Shown: one piece after another, positions 15,571-24,778 of the stretch | Position numbering within the stretch: the first letter of the stretch is position 1 | Layout of the letters: the number at the start of each line of letters is the position of its first letter | DNA from: Paractinoplanes aksuensis | GTDB taxonomy: Bacteria; Actinomycetota; Actinomycetes; Mycobacteriales; Micromonosporaceae | Assembly (NCBI RefSeq): GCF_024137025.1 | Contig: NZ_JAMYJR010000016.1 | Span: forward strand, 141,671 to 205,670 | Length of the DNA: 64,000 nucleotides | Direction of reading: 5' to 3' | Program-made: the position numbers and the translations under genes | The notes under the pieces: generated by a model | The model's input: the letters and a program-made list of their open reading frames with translations, nothing else | What the model was told of the DNA's origin: nothing | Database searches by the model: none

Positions 15571-18500
15571 TCAGGCGTGGGCGAAGGTGCCGAAGAGATC
15601 GGGGTCGACCGTCGAGGACCAGACGCGGACGTCGTCGACGACGCCACCCAGGTAGTTCGAGCGGGCCCCGCCGGTCGGGCCGGAGCACCCCACGGTCAGC
15701 GGTCCGGTGGCGGACCAGGGGGTGAACGCCACCGCGACACCCTCACCCTGCGGCTCACCGTCCACGAAGAACCTCAGCTTCCGGGCCGGCAGGTCGAACA
15801 CCGCCGCGACGTGGGTCCAGGTGCCGGCGACCGGGGCGGCCAGCGACCGCACCTCCACGACCGGCGCACCGGCGACGTCGCTCTGCGGCATCACCACCCG
15901 CAGGCGGTTGGCCGAACCGAGGTGCTCGATGCGGAAGCCGGGCCCGGCCGCGCCGGACTGGGACAGCACCGTGCGGGTGCCGGTCAGGTCGTCGAGCGAG
16001 ACCCAGGCCGCTACCGAGAACGAGCCGTCACTGCGGACCGGAGCCCCGGTTGTCTCGGCGCACGAGCCCTGAGCCAGGGCCAGGCCGAGCGCGCCGTTGC
16101 GGCTGGCGAACCTGTCCTGCTCCCACGTGTACGCGCCGGCCACGGACAGGTGTCGCGCGTTGCCCGACCGGTCCTCGAAGTTGGTCGGCTCGGAGGCCCG
16201 CGGTCCTTCCAAAGGCCACCAGCCCTCCGACTTGACCGGCGGGTTGGCCCCCTTGACGGCGGTCGCCTGGGCCTCGGTGAGCGCGCCGCGCCACACCTTG
16301 ACGTCGGTGATCGCCCCGCGGAAGAAGTCGGCCGGGGCGCCGGCGTACTTCGCGCAGCCGAGGGTGAAGCTGCCCGGCGCGCTCCAGTTCGTACCGGTCG
16401 TACGGGCCACCGACGCCACCTTCGCGCCGTTCACGAACAGGGTCATCGTCTTGCTGGTGGCGCTGTAGGTGGCGACCAGGTGGGTCCACTGGCCGACCGT
16501 GGCCGCGAACGCCTCGGTCGTGCCGCCGGCCCACTCCGAACCGGAGGTCTCCAGGTCGGACGCCTTCATCATCAGCGACCAGAACGGCACGCCCTGGCCG
16601 TTGTTGCGGGCCCCGAGGAACCAGCCGCTGACCCGGGTGCCGTCGGTGCCGACCAGGGTCTGGTTCATCGCGCCGGCATCGTCGAGGCGGGCCCACAGGG
16701 CCAGCGAGAACGACTCGTCACTGCGGACCACGTTGTGGCCCACGGTCGCGCACCGGTCGCCGCTGACGTACCAGGCCGAGTCGGGCCGGGCGTACTGGTC
16801 GGCCGTCCACTCCATCGGCACGGTCGGCGTGGGGTCCGGGGTCGGCTCCTCGGTCGGGTCCTCCGTCGGCTCCTCGGTCTCCTCGGGTACCTCGGGGTCG
16901 CCGGTCGGGTCGGGCTCGTTCGGGTCACCGGGCTCGGTCGGCTCCGGCAGCGGCGTCTCCGACGGGTCGGGCTCGGGCGTCGGGTCGTCGGTCGGCTCGG
17001 GCTCGGGGGTCGGTGGCGGCGTGGTCGGCACGACCGGCTCGGGGACGGTCAGATCGTGCCCGTGGCCGCTCGCGTCGGCGCCGTTGCCCCGTAGCTTCCA
17101 CGCGGCGGCGACACCGGCCGCGGGCAGCTCGTCGCGGGCGGCGGCGATCTGGGCCTCGCTGAGCAGGCCGCTCCAGACCGCCACGCTGTCCAGCGCGCCG
17201 ATCATCGGGGCGTTGGTCACGGTGGCGTTGCCGCCACAGCCCACGAGCGTACGGGCGGCGCCCCGCCATGGCAGGGCCGTGATCGACGCCGTGGCCGCGA
17301 CCACGCCGTCGACGTAAAGCCGCAGCACCTTGCCCACCGGGTCGACCGTGGCCGCCACGTGCTGCCACTGGTTCAGCAGCGGCGAGGCCGAGCCGCGGGC
17401 GATCGTCCAGGTCACCGACGTGGCGTCGGCGTTGGTGATCGCGGTTTCCCAGCGGTCGCTGTCCTTGTGGTAGGCCAGCACGAAGGCGGGCGCGTTGGTG
17501 CCGCCCACGGCCAGGATCGTGCGGTTGGCCGTCTTGTCGCCCAGCTTGACCCAAGCCGCGACCGTGAACGGGGCGTCGCTGCGGACGACCGGAACGGTGG
17601 TCGCGCAGGCGGCGCCGGTGAAGGTCAGCGCGGTGCCACCCCGGTTCTGCCGGTCAGCCGTCCAGGCCGGCGCGGTCGTCGCGGTCCACTTCAGATCCTT
17701 CTCGACGGCCTGCTCGCTGATAGCGCCCGAGTCGTCCATCGTGCCCGAGTCGTCGCGCAGATTGCTGGTCATCCGCCACACGCCCATCGGCTCGACCGGG
17801 GTGACCCGGCCGGTGAAGATGTTGTAGATCGCCCGGGTCGAGTAGTTCGCCGCGTTGTCGCGGGCCCAGACGTAGATCTGCGTGCGGCCGCTGTCGGCGG
17901 TGAAGGTGACCTCGGCCTTGTTCGAGGTGGCGGCCTTGTTCTCCGACTTGGCGTCGACCCCGATGCCGTAGTCGAAGCGCTGCACGCCGGAGAGCGCGTC
18001 GGTCGACGAGAAGACCAGGGTCACCGGCTTGCCCAGTTCGGGTGCGGGCGTACCGGCCTTGCGCTCGATCAGCGGCAGCGTCGGCGGCGTGTGGTCCTGG
18101 CGGAAGTAGCAGGTGCCGCTCCAGCCGGTCTTGTCCGTGCCGTCGGTGCCGTAGACCCGCCAGTTGTAGCTGCCGTCCTTCAGGGCCGGCGTCGTGTAGC
18201 TGGCCTCCTTGGCCGAGCCGACCGCAGCCGAGGTCCAGTCGCCGGGCGCGGTCGGGCCGTTGAGGTCGAAAACGACCCGCACCGAGTTGTCAGCGTCGGT
18301 GGCCCTGCCGTACAGGGCCGGGGTGCTGTCGTTGATCCACGGACCCGGCGAGGCGGCGCAGTTGCCACCGGGCGCGGTGCGCACGGCGACCGGCGTGGTC
18401 GGCTTCGACCGGTACTCGGCGATCAGCTTGACCTTGCCGCGCTCACCCTTGATCCAGTGCCCGCCGCTCTCGCTGGGCACCCGCAGGCCGAAGGTGATGC

Positions 18501-19854
18501 TGTTGTAGTCCAGGTCGGCGTGCCGCTGCACGTGGGTCTTGACGCCGCCCGCGTTGAACTTCACCCAGGCCGGCTTCTGGCCGCCGCCGCAGGCGCTGTT
18601 GACCTTCACCGTCTTGGTGTGCAGCGCCTTGTCGTGCAGCCACTTGCCCTTCATCCCGTTCCAGGTCGGGGTGTTGCCGTCGATGGCGTTGGTCTGCCAC
18701 AAGGCCAGTGACTCCCCGGCGCACCAGGCGCTGTGGGTCAGGTAGGCGTCGACGCTCGGCGTGTTGATCAGGCGCTTGCCCTTGAGCGAGCTGATGTCGA
18801 ACTGGAAGTGCCCGCGCCAGACGTCGGAGTAGTCCTCGAAGTTGGATCCGAGCCGGATGACCTCGCGCGGCCAGCTGTTGCCGGACACCCACTTGGTGCC
18901 GGGCCGCGACTTGTTGACCGGGATCCACTTGGCGTAGTACTTCGTGTACGTCGGGTCGATGTAGACCGGGTACGTCGCCTGCTCCGACAGCAGCTCGGCC
19001 GGGGCCCGCACGGTGAGGGTGCGGTTCGCCACCCGGACGTCCAGTTCGGACTGCTGGGCCAGATCACCCGGGCCCCGTACGGACGAGGGTTCGCCGTTGA
19101 TCTGCTCGGGCCGGCTGCGCAGACCGTCCGTCGCCGGTTGCGCCCGGGTGCTGGTCGAGTCCCAGCCGGTCGCGCCGGGGGCGCCCGCGATCACCCCGGC
19201 CGGGCCTTTGACGAGTACCTCGTCGCCGGTCGCGGTGACCGTGGCCGTCCCGCCGATCGCGTACGAGGATTCGCGCACCTCGGGGTGGGCCGCGCCCACG
19301 GCCGACTTGACCACGAGCACGTGCGAGAAGCCCCCGGCCACGGCCCGTACCACGAGATCGACGTCCGGGTAGACCTCCGGATAGGTGACCGCGTCCCCGC
19401 CCACCACTCCGGCCGGCAAGGCCTCGGGCCAGGTCAGACTGAAGTCGGCGCCACCGTCGCGGTACGTCGCGAGCGGGCCCGCACCACCGGCCGAGAACGA
19501 CACGTCGGCCGCGGCCCGGGGCCGGAACCGGCCGTCGCCCGACCGTTCCAGCGTGGTGTCCAGCGCGACCCAGCGGTTCCCCCGCTCGACGCGCTGCGGC
19601 TCGGCGTAGCTCTCGAGCGTGAAACTGCCGCTCGGCTGGGCCAGCACCTTGGTGCTCTCGTCGGCCTCGGCGAGCACCTCGACGGGCCGGTTGCACTGCG
19701 CGGCGAGCCGCTGGGCGGCCGCCTCGGTCTCGGCCTCGGCCGCGCACTCGGCCGGGGCGGCCGGGGCCGCCGACGGCGTCCAGGCGGTGGACAGAAAGGT
19801 GGCCAGGATCGCCAGAACCGCGCCCTGCGCGATTCGGGTAGGCGTCATCAACAC
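15571..19854 (-). CDS. secreted LamG-domain protein upstream of the Rhs toxin
   Basis: A 1427-aa exported protein with a signal peptide (about residues 1-34, ending PSAAPAAPA). Residues 300-470 form a beta-rich domain like the DNRLRE/TGF-type modules that accompany Rhs proteins. Three LamG/jellyroll modules follow (about 755-915, 1040-1200 and 1270-1427), each opening with a V-R-S-D-x-x-F-S/T motif. The first two are separated by an acidic Pro/Glu/Thr/Asp-rich linker (938-1015). Start GTG 19852-19854 is placed 8 bases after GGGGGA. An in-frame ATG two codons later is possible. The 20-base gap to the Rhs gene indicates one operon, so it may be an adhesin or delivery partner (inference). Confidence 0.85.
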   Translation of the reverse strand: MLMTPTRIAQGAVLAILATFLSTAWTPSAAPAAPAECAAEAETEAAAQRLAAQCNRPVEVLAEADESTKVLAQPSGSFTLESYAEPQRVERGNRWVALDTTLERSGDGRFRPRAAADVSFSAGGAGPLATYRDGGADFSLTWPEALPAGVVGGDAVTYPEVYPDVDLVVRAVAGGFSHVLVVKSAVGAAHPEVRESSYAIGGTATVTATGDEVLVKGPAGVIAGAPGATGWDSTSTRAQPATDGLRSRPEQINGEPSSVRGPGDLAQQSELDVRVANRTLTVRAPAELLSEQATYPVYIDPTYTKYYAKWIPVNKSRPGTKWVSGNSWPREVIRLGSNFEDYSDVWRGHFQFDISSLKGKRLINTPSVDAYLTHSAWCAGESLALWQTNAIDGNTPTWNGMKGKWLHDKALHTKTVKVNSACGGGQKPAWVKFNAGGVKTHVQRHADLDYNSITFGLRVPSESGGHWIKGERGKVKLIAEYRSKPTTPVAVRTAPGGNCAASPGPWINDSTPALYGRATDADNSVRVVFDLNGPTAPGDWTSAAVGSAKEASYTTPALKDGSYNWRVYGTDGTDKTGWSGTCYFRQDHTPPTLPLIERKAGTPAPELGKPVTLVFSSTDALSGVQRFDYGIGVDAKSENKAATSNKAEVTFTADSGRTQIYVWARDNAANYSTRAIYNIFTGRVTPVEPMGVWRMTSNLRDDSGTMDDSGAISEQAVEKDLKWTATTAPAWTADRQNRGGTALTFTGAACATTVPVVRSDAPFTVAAWVKLGDKTANRTILAVGGTNAPAFVLAYHKDSDRWETAITNADATSVTWTIARGSASPLLNQWQHVAATVDPVGKVLRLYVDGVVAATASITALPWRGAARTLVGCGGNATVTNAPMIGALDSVAVWSGLLSEAQIAAARDELPAAGVAAAWKLRGNGADASGHGHDLTVPEPVVPTTPPPTPEPEPTDDPTPEPDPSETPLPEPTEPGDPNEPDPTGDPEVPEETEEPTEDPTEEPTPDPTPTVPMEWTADQYARPDSAWYVSGDRCATVGHNVVRSDESFSLALWARLDDAGAMNQTLVGTDGTRVSGWFLGARNNGQGVPFWSLMMKASDLETSGSEWAGGTTEAFAATVGQWTHLVATYSATSKTMTLFVNGAKVASVARTTGTNWSAPGSFTLGCAKYAGAPADFFRGAITDVKVWRGALTEAQATAVKGANPPVKSEGWWPLEGPRASEPTNFEDRSGNARHLSVAGAYTWEQDRFASRNGALGLALAQGSCAETTGAPVRSDGSFSVAAWVSLDDLTGTRTVLSQSGAAGPGFRIEHLGSANRLRVVMPQSDVAGAPVVEVRSLAAPVAGTWTHVAAVFDLPARKLRFFVDGEPQGEGVAVAFTPWSATGPLTVGCSGPTGGARSNYLGGVVDDVRVWSSTVDPDLFGTFAHA

Positions 19855-19968
19855 TATGAAGTTCCCCCGTGAACCGATGGATCGGCTGAAAACGCGCAGG
19901 GTTCAGCGGGGTGTCACGAGTCGAGGAATCGACGCTTTTCTACCCCCGCAGTCAAGCGCGCCGCCATG

Positions 19969-19998
19969 ACGGTAGGGGTAGGTCTAGATCTTCGTCAA
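19969..19998 (-). promoter_or_regulatory. candidate promoter of the LamG-Rhs operon
   Basis: TTGACG (19993-19998) and TACCGT (19969-19974) are separated by 18 bases, in an AT-richer stretch upstream of the LamG gene. A second TTGACG 15 bases further upstream makes the exact -35 uncertain. Confidence 0.45.
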
Positions 19999-20047
19999 TA
20001 CTGAAGATCGTCAAACTGTCAGGTAATGTTCACTCAGCGCTCAGCGC

Positions 20048-21598
20048 TCAGCGTTTGCCAAGGGGTACCACGAGCACCGCCTCGGTGCCGCCGCCGGCCC
20101 GGTTGCGCAGCTCGATGCTGCCGCGCAGCTCGCCGGTGGCCAGCGCCCGCACGATCTGCAGGCCCAGGCGGTTGGTGTCGTCGGCCCGGAAGTCGTCGGG
20201 CAGGCCCTGCCCGTTGTCGGCCACCGTGACGTGCAATTGCTTGCGGAACCGGTGCGACGAGACCACTACCTCGCCGTACTCCTCGGCCGGGGGCGCGGTG
20301 AGGTCCTCGTCGTCCTCGGGCGCCGGGAAGCCGTGCTCGACCGCGTTGATCAGCAACTCGTTGAGCACCATGACCAGCGAGGTGGCGATCTCGGCGGGCA
20401 GCACGCCGAAGGTGCCCTCGCGCCGCATCTTGACCGGGATGCTGGTTGCCGCGACCTCGGTGGCGGCGGTGGCCACCCGGTCGACGATGCTGTCGAAGTC
20501 GACTGCCTCGTCGCTCGACATCGACAGCGTCTCGTGCACCAGCGCGATCGACGCGACCCGGCGCACCGACTCCTGCAGGGCCAGCTTGGCCTCGGGCGCG
20601 TCGACCCGGCGGGCCTGCAGGCGCAGCAGCGCGGCCACGGTCTGCAGGTTGTTCTTGACCCGGTGGTGGATCTCGCGGATCGTCGCGTCCTTGGTCATCA
20701 GCGCGCGGTCCCGGCGGCGCACCTCGGTCACGTCGCGCACCAGCACCAGCGCGCCGATCGGCACCCCGGCCGGCAACAGCGGCAGGGCCCGGATCAGCAC
20801 GGTCGCGCCGCGGGCCTCCATCTCCTGCCGGGGCGGGGACTCGCCGCGCAGGGCCGACAGGATGCGTTCGGACGCGTCGTTGCCCTCCAGCGGGTCGGCC
20901 GCGAGCCGGCTGGTGAGCGCGGACAACTCCTCGCCGACCAGGTGGGCGTTGAAGCCGAGCCGGCGGTAGGCCGACTGGGCGTTCGGGCTGGCGTAGGTGA
21001 CCTTGCCGCCCGCGTCGAGCCGGACCAGCCCGTCGCCGACCCGCGGGGCCGAGGTGGTCTCGCCCGGGTGCCGGGGCGGCGGGAAGGTGCCGTCCGAGAC
21101 CATCTGGGCCAGGTCGTCGGCGGTGGTCAGATAGTTGAGCTCGAGCTGGCTCGGGGTCCGCGCGGTGGACAGGTTGGTGTCCCGGCCGATCACGGCGATG
21201 ACCTCGCTGAAGCCCTCCTCGTGGTCGTTGGGGTCGCGCAGGCGGACGGGGATGGCCTCGTGCCGGGCCGGGGTGTCGCCGTACCAGACCGGGTCGCCCT
21301 CGCGCCAGATCCGCTCCTGGGCGAACGCGATGTCGAGGTGGGCCACCTCGGGCCCGCCCACGATCTTGCCGACCTGGTCGTCCTGGTAGGCCGTGGGCGC
21401 CGTCGTCGGCCGCACCTGGGCCACGCACAGGTACTCGCGCGGCTGTCCTTCCTCCCGCTTAACCGGCACCCACATCAGCAGGTCGGCGAAGGAGAGGTCG
21501 GACAGCAGCTGCCAGTCACCGGCCAGGCGGTGCAGGTGGTCGATGTCGGCCGGCCCGAGGCCGGTGTGCTCCTCGGCCAGATCACGCAACGTTGACAC
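20048..21598 (-). CDS. pdtaS: PdtaS-type sensor histidine kinase
   Basis: A 516-aa soluble kinase without membrane segments. An N-terminal GAF-like region (about 1-150) and a PAS domain (about 185-290) precede a HisKA_2 dimerisation helix with phospho-acceptor IREIHHRVKNNLQT (His311) and a HATPase_c domain (N-box LNELLINAVEHGF, G-box DNGQGLP). This matches mycobacterial PdtaS (Rv3220c), which signals to the ANTAR RNA-binding regulator PdtaR, encoded elsewhere. Its gene neighbours here (biotinyl protein, rsrA, sigR) match that synteny. The GTG start at 21596-21598 gives the conserved MSTLRDLAEEHTGL opening. Confidence 0.92.
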   Translation of the reverse strand: MSTLRDLAEEHTGLGPADIDHLHRLAGDWQLLSDLSFADLLMWVPVKREEGQPREYLCVAQVRPTTAPTAYQDDQVGKIVGGPEVAHLDIAFAQERIWREGDPVWYGDTPARHEAIPVRLRDPNDHEEGFSEVIAVIGRDTNLSTARTPSQLELNYLTTADDLAQMVSDGTFPPPRHPGETTSAPRVGDGLVRLDAGGKVTYASPNAQSAYRRLGFNAHLVGEELSALTSRLAADPLEGNDASERILSALRGESPPRQEMEARGATVLIRALPLLPAGVPIGALVLVRDVTEVRRRDRALMTKDATIREIHHRVKNNLQTVAALLRLQARRVDAPEAKLALQESVRRVASIALVHETLSMSSDEAVDFDSIVDRVATAATEVAATSIPVKMRREGTFGVLPAEIATSLVMVLNELLINAVEHGFPAPEDDEDLTAPPAEEYGEVVVSSHRFRKQLHVTVADNGQGLPDDFRADDTNRLGLQIVRALATGELRGSIELRNRAGGGTEAVLVVPLGKR

Positions 21599-21624
21599 GA
21601 GCCAAGCGTGCCATGCCCTTGTTA

Positions 21625-22683
21625 CTACAGGGTGCTGGTGACCTTCTTGAGTCCACGTGGTGAGTCAGGGTCCTCACCGCGGGCCAGCGCCAGGGCGAGC
21701 GCCAGCTTCTGCAGGGGCAGGATGTCGAGCAGCGCGCTGTAGCGCTCGTCGGCCACGGCCGGCACCGACAAGCGGCCCGCGGCCCCCGGCACGTCGGTGG
21801 CGCCGATCGTCACCACGTCGGCCCGCCGCTCGCCGAGCCGGGTCACCACGTCGCGCATCGACTGGCCGCCCGGCCCGTCGCCCACCACGGCCAGCACCGG
21901 CACGTCGGGGTCGGTCATGGCCAGCGGTCCGTGCAGCAGGTCGGCGCCCGAGAACGAGAGGGCCGGCAGGTACGAGGTCTCCATGAGCTTCAGCGCGGCC
22001 TCGCGGGCGGTCGGGTAGGCGTACCCGCGCCCGGTCGTGACCAGTCGCGACGCGAACCGGTAGCGCTGGGCCAGGTCGTCCGCCATCGGGTCGGCCAGCG
22101 CGTCCTCGGCCAGCTGGGGCAGCTTGTCGAGCGCGGCCCGCTCCTCGGCCGGCAGCGTGCCGTCGCCGGACCGGATGCCCTCGATCAGGAGCAACAGGGC
22201 CAGAAGTTCCGCGGTGTACGTCTTGGTCGCCGCGACCGCCCGCTCATGGCCGGCCGCCACGTCGATCGACAGTTCGGCCGCCTGGGCCAGCGGTGATTCC
22301 GGGTTGTTTGTGACCGCGAGGGTCAGCCCGCCGGTCTCGCGGGCCACCTTCAGCACGCCGGTCAGGTCGGGCGAGCCGCCGCTCTGGCTGACCCCGATCA
22401 CCAGCGTGTCGGTGAAGTCGGGCCGGGCCCCGAACAGCGTGATCGCGCTGGGCGAGGCGCTGGCCACCGGCAGCCCGAGCCGGATCTCGGTGAGGTACGC
22501 GCCGTAGAGCGCGGCGTGGTCGGACGTGCCCCGGGCCACGAAGACGACGTTGCGCGGCCGCCGGCGGGCCACCTCGGCGGCCACTTCGGCGATCAGGCCG
22601 GTGTGCTCGCCGTCGAGCAGCCGGGCGAATCCGCCCGGTTGTTCCGCGATGTCCGCGGCCATCCCCTGGCCTCGCTGTGTCAC
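21625..22683 (-). CDS. SIS-domain sugar isomerase/deaminase (GlmS-C / NagB-II-like)
   Basis: A 352-aa protein made of two SIS phosphosugar-binding domains (about 30-170 and 205-330) and no glutaminase domain. Signatures are VFVARGTSDHAALYG, VIGVSQSGGSPDL and TKTYTAE, as in the isomerase half of GlmS and in the GlmD/NagB-II deaminases. The likely substrate is glucosamine- or fructose-6-phosphate, with deamination rather than synthesis because no amidotransferase half is present (inference). GTG 22681-22683 is preceded by GGGAGGAAG. The promoter region, shared with the divergent TPR gene, carries a CTTGYAAG double palindrome. Confidence 0.83.
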   Translation of the reverse strand: MTQRGQGMAADIAEQPGGFARLLDGEHTGLIAEVAAEVARRRPRNVVFVARGTSDHAALYGAYLTEIRLGLPVASASPSAITLFGARPDFTDTLVIGVSQSGGSPDLTGVLKVARETGGLTLAVTNNPESPLAQAAELSIDVAAGHERAVAATKTYTAELLALLLLIEGIRSGDGTLPAEERAALDKLPQLAEDALADPMADDLAQRYRFASRLVTTGRGYAYPTAREAALKLMETSYLPALSFSGADLLHGPLAMTDPDVPVLAVVGDGPGGQSMRDVVTRLGERRADVVTIGATDVPGAAGRLSVPAVADERYSALLDILPLQKLALALALARGEDPDSPRGLKKVTSTL

Positions 22684-22729
22684 AGCTTCCTCCCTTGATG
22701 AGCATCTGCACGCGCGATTCCTGCGCAGT

Positions 22730-22751
22730 CTTGCAAGAATGAGCTTACAAG
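22730..22751. promoter_or_regulatory. double CTTGYAAG palindrome between the SIS and TPR genes
   Basis: CTTGCAAG (22730-22737) and CTTACAAG (22744-22751), each itself near-palindromic, form a 22-bp dyad centred between the divergent genes. It looks like a dimeric repressor operator. No regulator gene adjacent suggests which. Confidence 0.4.
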
Positions 22752-22826
22752 GTCAAGGTTTCGAGCACTAATGCGCAGCAAGCCGCCTACTGACATAAAC
22801 CCTTCTTTCCCCTACTGTTCTGCATC

Positions 22827-24344
22827 GTGGATCTACGCCGCGCCGCCGACCGCGCACTCGAACAGGCGAGATCGGCCCTGGCGACAGAAGAGCCGGAAAA
22901 GGCCGCCGATCACATCGCCGGCGCGCTGGCCCACGCCCCCACTCTGCCCGAGGTCCACGAGGTTCTCGGCCGTCTCGCCGCACGTCCGGGCGGCGGTCTC
23001 GACCTGTTCCGGGCCGGCCCGCACACATCGCCGGGCCGGCTGGCCGCGCGTGCTCACCTGCTGGCCGCGGCCGGTCGCCCCGAGGACGGTCTGCCCCTGC
23101 TCGCCGCGGCCACCGGTCAGGCCCCCGCGGCCGACTGGGCCGGTGTGCCCTGGGTGGCCGAGCCCGCCCTCGGCGTCCGCATCGACCCCGGCCTGCTGGC
23201 CCAGGTGCTCATGCGGCTGTGCACCCGGGTCGCCGAGCCGGCGCCGCCCACCCTGCGCCCGTACCTGTCCGTCGTCCGGCACGCGCTGGCCGCCTACCCC
23301 GAGCACGCGATGCTGCTCGGCGCCGGCTCCGCGCTGGCCCGCCGGGTCGGCGAGCACGACCTGGCCGTCGACTGGGCCGCCCGCGGCGCCCGGGTCCGCC
23401 CGTCCAAGCTCGGGGAGATCTGGCTCGGGTACGCCTACCGCAGCTCCGGCCGCCTGCCCGAGGCCCTCGCAGCCCTGCGCCGGGCGGTCGCCCACGACCC
23501 CGACGACCTTTCCGTGTACGCCGACATCGCCGGCACCCTGGCCGACAACGGCCGGCTCGAGGACGCCCTGAGCTGGGTCGACCGCGCCCTCGAACGCGAC
23601 CCCGAATACGACTGCGCCGTGCACACGGCCCACCGGCTGCGCCACCGCGCCGACGGCGACCTCATGCACCTGGTGCGGCTGGCCGACTACATCCGCGACC
23701 ACCCGGACGAGTCGCACGAGCACACCGACCTGGCCGACTGCTGCCGCGACACGTCCTGGCTGAGCGGCGCCCCCGCGGCCGCGCCCCTGCCCCGCGGCGC
23801 CGCCCCCGTGCCCGACGAGCCCTCGGCCGAGGCCGTGCGCCGCCTGCGCCAGGTCGCCTCACTCTCGTGGGCGCACCCGCCGGCCGCCTACGACGCGGCC
23901 GTCCCGCTGATCCTGCTCACCCCGGCCGACCTGCTGGCCCTGCTCGCCCACCCGCCGGCCGACGTGGCCGCGCCCGAGATCTGGGCCTGCCTGGGTCTGT
24001 TGCACCACCGTTCCGAGGAGGCCTGGCTCGACTCGGAACGCCGGCGGATGCTGCTGGAACTGGTCGGCGGCGGCCTCGACCGGGTGACCGAGGCGGCGCT
24101 GTTCGCGCTGATCGTGGCGGCCTGGGTCGACCCGTCGGCCCGCGCCGACGTGGCTGGGGTGGTCACTACCCGGCTCACCGAGGTCACCACGCGGCCCGGG
24201 GCACGGTCGCTGGCCGAACTGGCCCTGGCCGCGCCCGGCCTCGACCAGTCGACCCGCCAGCTGGCCACGGCGATGACACGCGCGCCGGCCGTGCCGCGGC
24301 AGCGCGGGCGCAGCCGTCTGCTGCTGCGCTGGCGCCGCGGCTGA
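22827..24344 (+). CDS. tetratricopeptide-repeat protein of unknown function
   Basis: A 505-aa, alanine- and arginine-rich cytoplasmic protein. TPR-like helical pairs are recognisable at about residues 165-290, for example GYAYRSSGRLPEALAALRRA and TLADNGRLEDALSWVDRAL. An N-terminal helical region contains EEPEKAADHIAGALAHAP. The C-terminus is basic (RQRGRSRLLLRWRRG). There is no signal peptide or catalytic motif. It starts at GTG 22827, 8 bases after TACTGT, so it appears leaderless. It ends 5 bases before the convergent biotinyl-protein gene. TPR proteins mediate protein contacts; partners are unknown. Confidence 0.75.
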   Translation: MDLRRAADRALEQARSALATEEPEKAADHIAGALAHAPTLPEVHEVLGRLAARPGGGLDLFRAGPHTSPGRLAARAHLLAAAGRPEDGLPLLAAATGQAPAADWAGVPWVAEPALGVRIDPGLLAQVLMRLCTRVAEPAPPTLRPYLSVVRHALAAYPEHAMLLGAGSALARRVGEHDLAVDWAARGARVRPSKLGEIWLGYAYRSSGRLPEALAALRRAVAHDPDDLSVYADIAGTLADNGRLEDALSWVDRALERDPEYDCAVHTAHRLRHRADGDLMHLVRLADYIRDHPDESHEHTDLADCCRDTSWLSGAPAAAPLPRGAAPVPDEPSAEAVRRLRQVASLSWAHPPAAYDAAVPLILLTPADLLALLAHPPADVAAPEIWACLGLLHHRSEEAWLDSERRRMLLELVGGGLDRVTEAALFALIVAAWVDPSARADVAGVVTTRLTEVTTRPGARSLAELALAAPGLDQSTRQLATAMTRAPAVPRQRGRSRLLLRWRRG

Positions 24345-24349
24345 GGCTT

Positions 24350-24568
24350 TCAGGCCTGGATGATCGCGATCAGGTCGCCCTCTTGGACCACGTCGCCCTC
24401 GTGCACGGCCAGTTCAGCCACCGTGCCCTCGTTCTCGGCGACGACCGGGATCTCCATCTTCATCGACTCGAGGATCACCAGGGTGTCCCCCTCGGCGACG
24501 GTATCGCCGGTCGAGGCGACGACCTTCCACACGTTGGCCACCATCTCGGCCCGGATCTCGTCGGCCAT
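24350..24568 (-). CDS. small biotin/lipoyl attachment protein (TB7.3-like)
   Basis: This 72-aa protein is a free-standing biotinyl domain. The acceptor lysine is Lys37 in ESMKMEIPV, flanked by the two-strand hammerhead repeats DTVAEGDTLVILES and GDVVQEGDLIAIIQ. It matches mycobacterial TB7.3 (Rv3221c), a biotinylated protein of uncertain role, in sequence, size and position between rsrA/sigH and pdtaS. A strong GGGAGGG ribosome site lies upstream. It may act as a carboxyl carrier for a biotin-dependent carboxylase encoded elsewhere (inference). Confidence 0.93.
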   Translation of the reverse strand: MADEIRAEMVANVWKVVASTGDTVAEGDTLVILESMKMEIPVVAENEGTVAELAVHEGDVVQEGDLIAIIQA

Positions 24569-24699
24569 CGATGAACCCTCCCTTGACGACGCTGTCGGTC
24601 GCCGTCATCAAACCACGGATTCCCGTCGGGTGAGTCCGGCGCGCGCGGAAGCGCCGACTACCATCGGCGCGGGAACACGGCACGAAGAAGGAGTCACCT

Positions 24700-24774
24700 A
24701 TGGCGAAGAAGGCCCGCAAGAAGAAGGCTCGTAAGAAGAGCAGCGCGAACCACGGCAAGCGGCCTAACAGCTGA
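24700..24774 (+). CDS. ribosomal protein bL37 (24 aa)
   Basis: A 24-residue, extremely basic protein, beginning MAKKARKKKARKK and ending ANHGKRPNS. This matches bL37, the small actinobacterial large-subunit protein found in mycobacterial ribosome structures. AAGGAG at 24688-24693 is ideally placed 6 bases before the ATG, and a strong terminator begins 5 bases after the stop, so this is a complete one-gene unit. It sits between the biotinyl-protein gene and rsrA, where I recall the mycobacterial gene also sits. It is short enough to be missed by most gene finders. Confidence 0.9.
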   Translation: MAKKARKKKARKKSSANHGKRPNS

Positions 24775-24778
24775 CATG

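Noticed and set aside
8873..15655. A plus-strand open frame of 2260 codons
   Set aside because: It is antisense to the Rhs toxin and arises from GC-rich codon structure. Its product is repetitive Arg/Val/Gly-rich sequence with no family signal.
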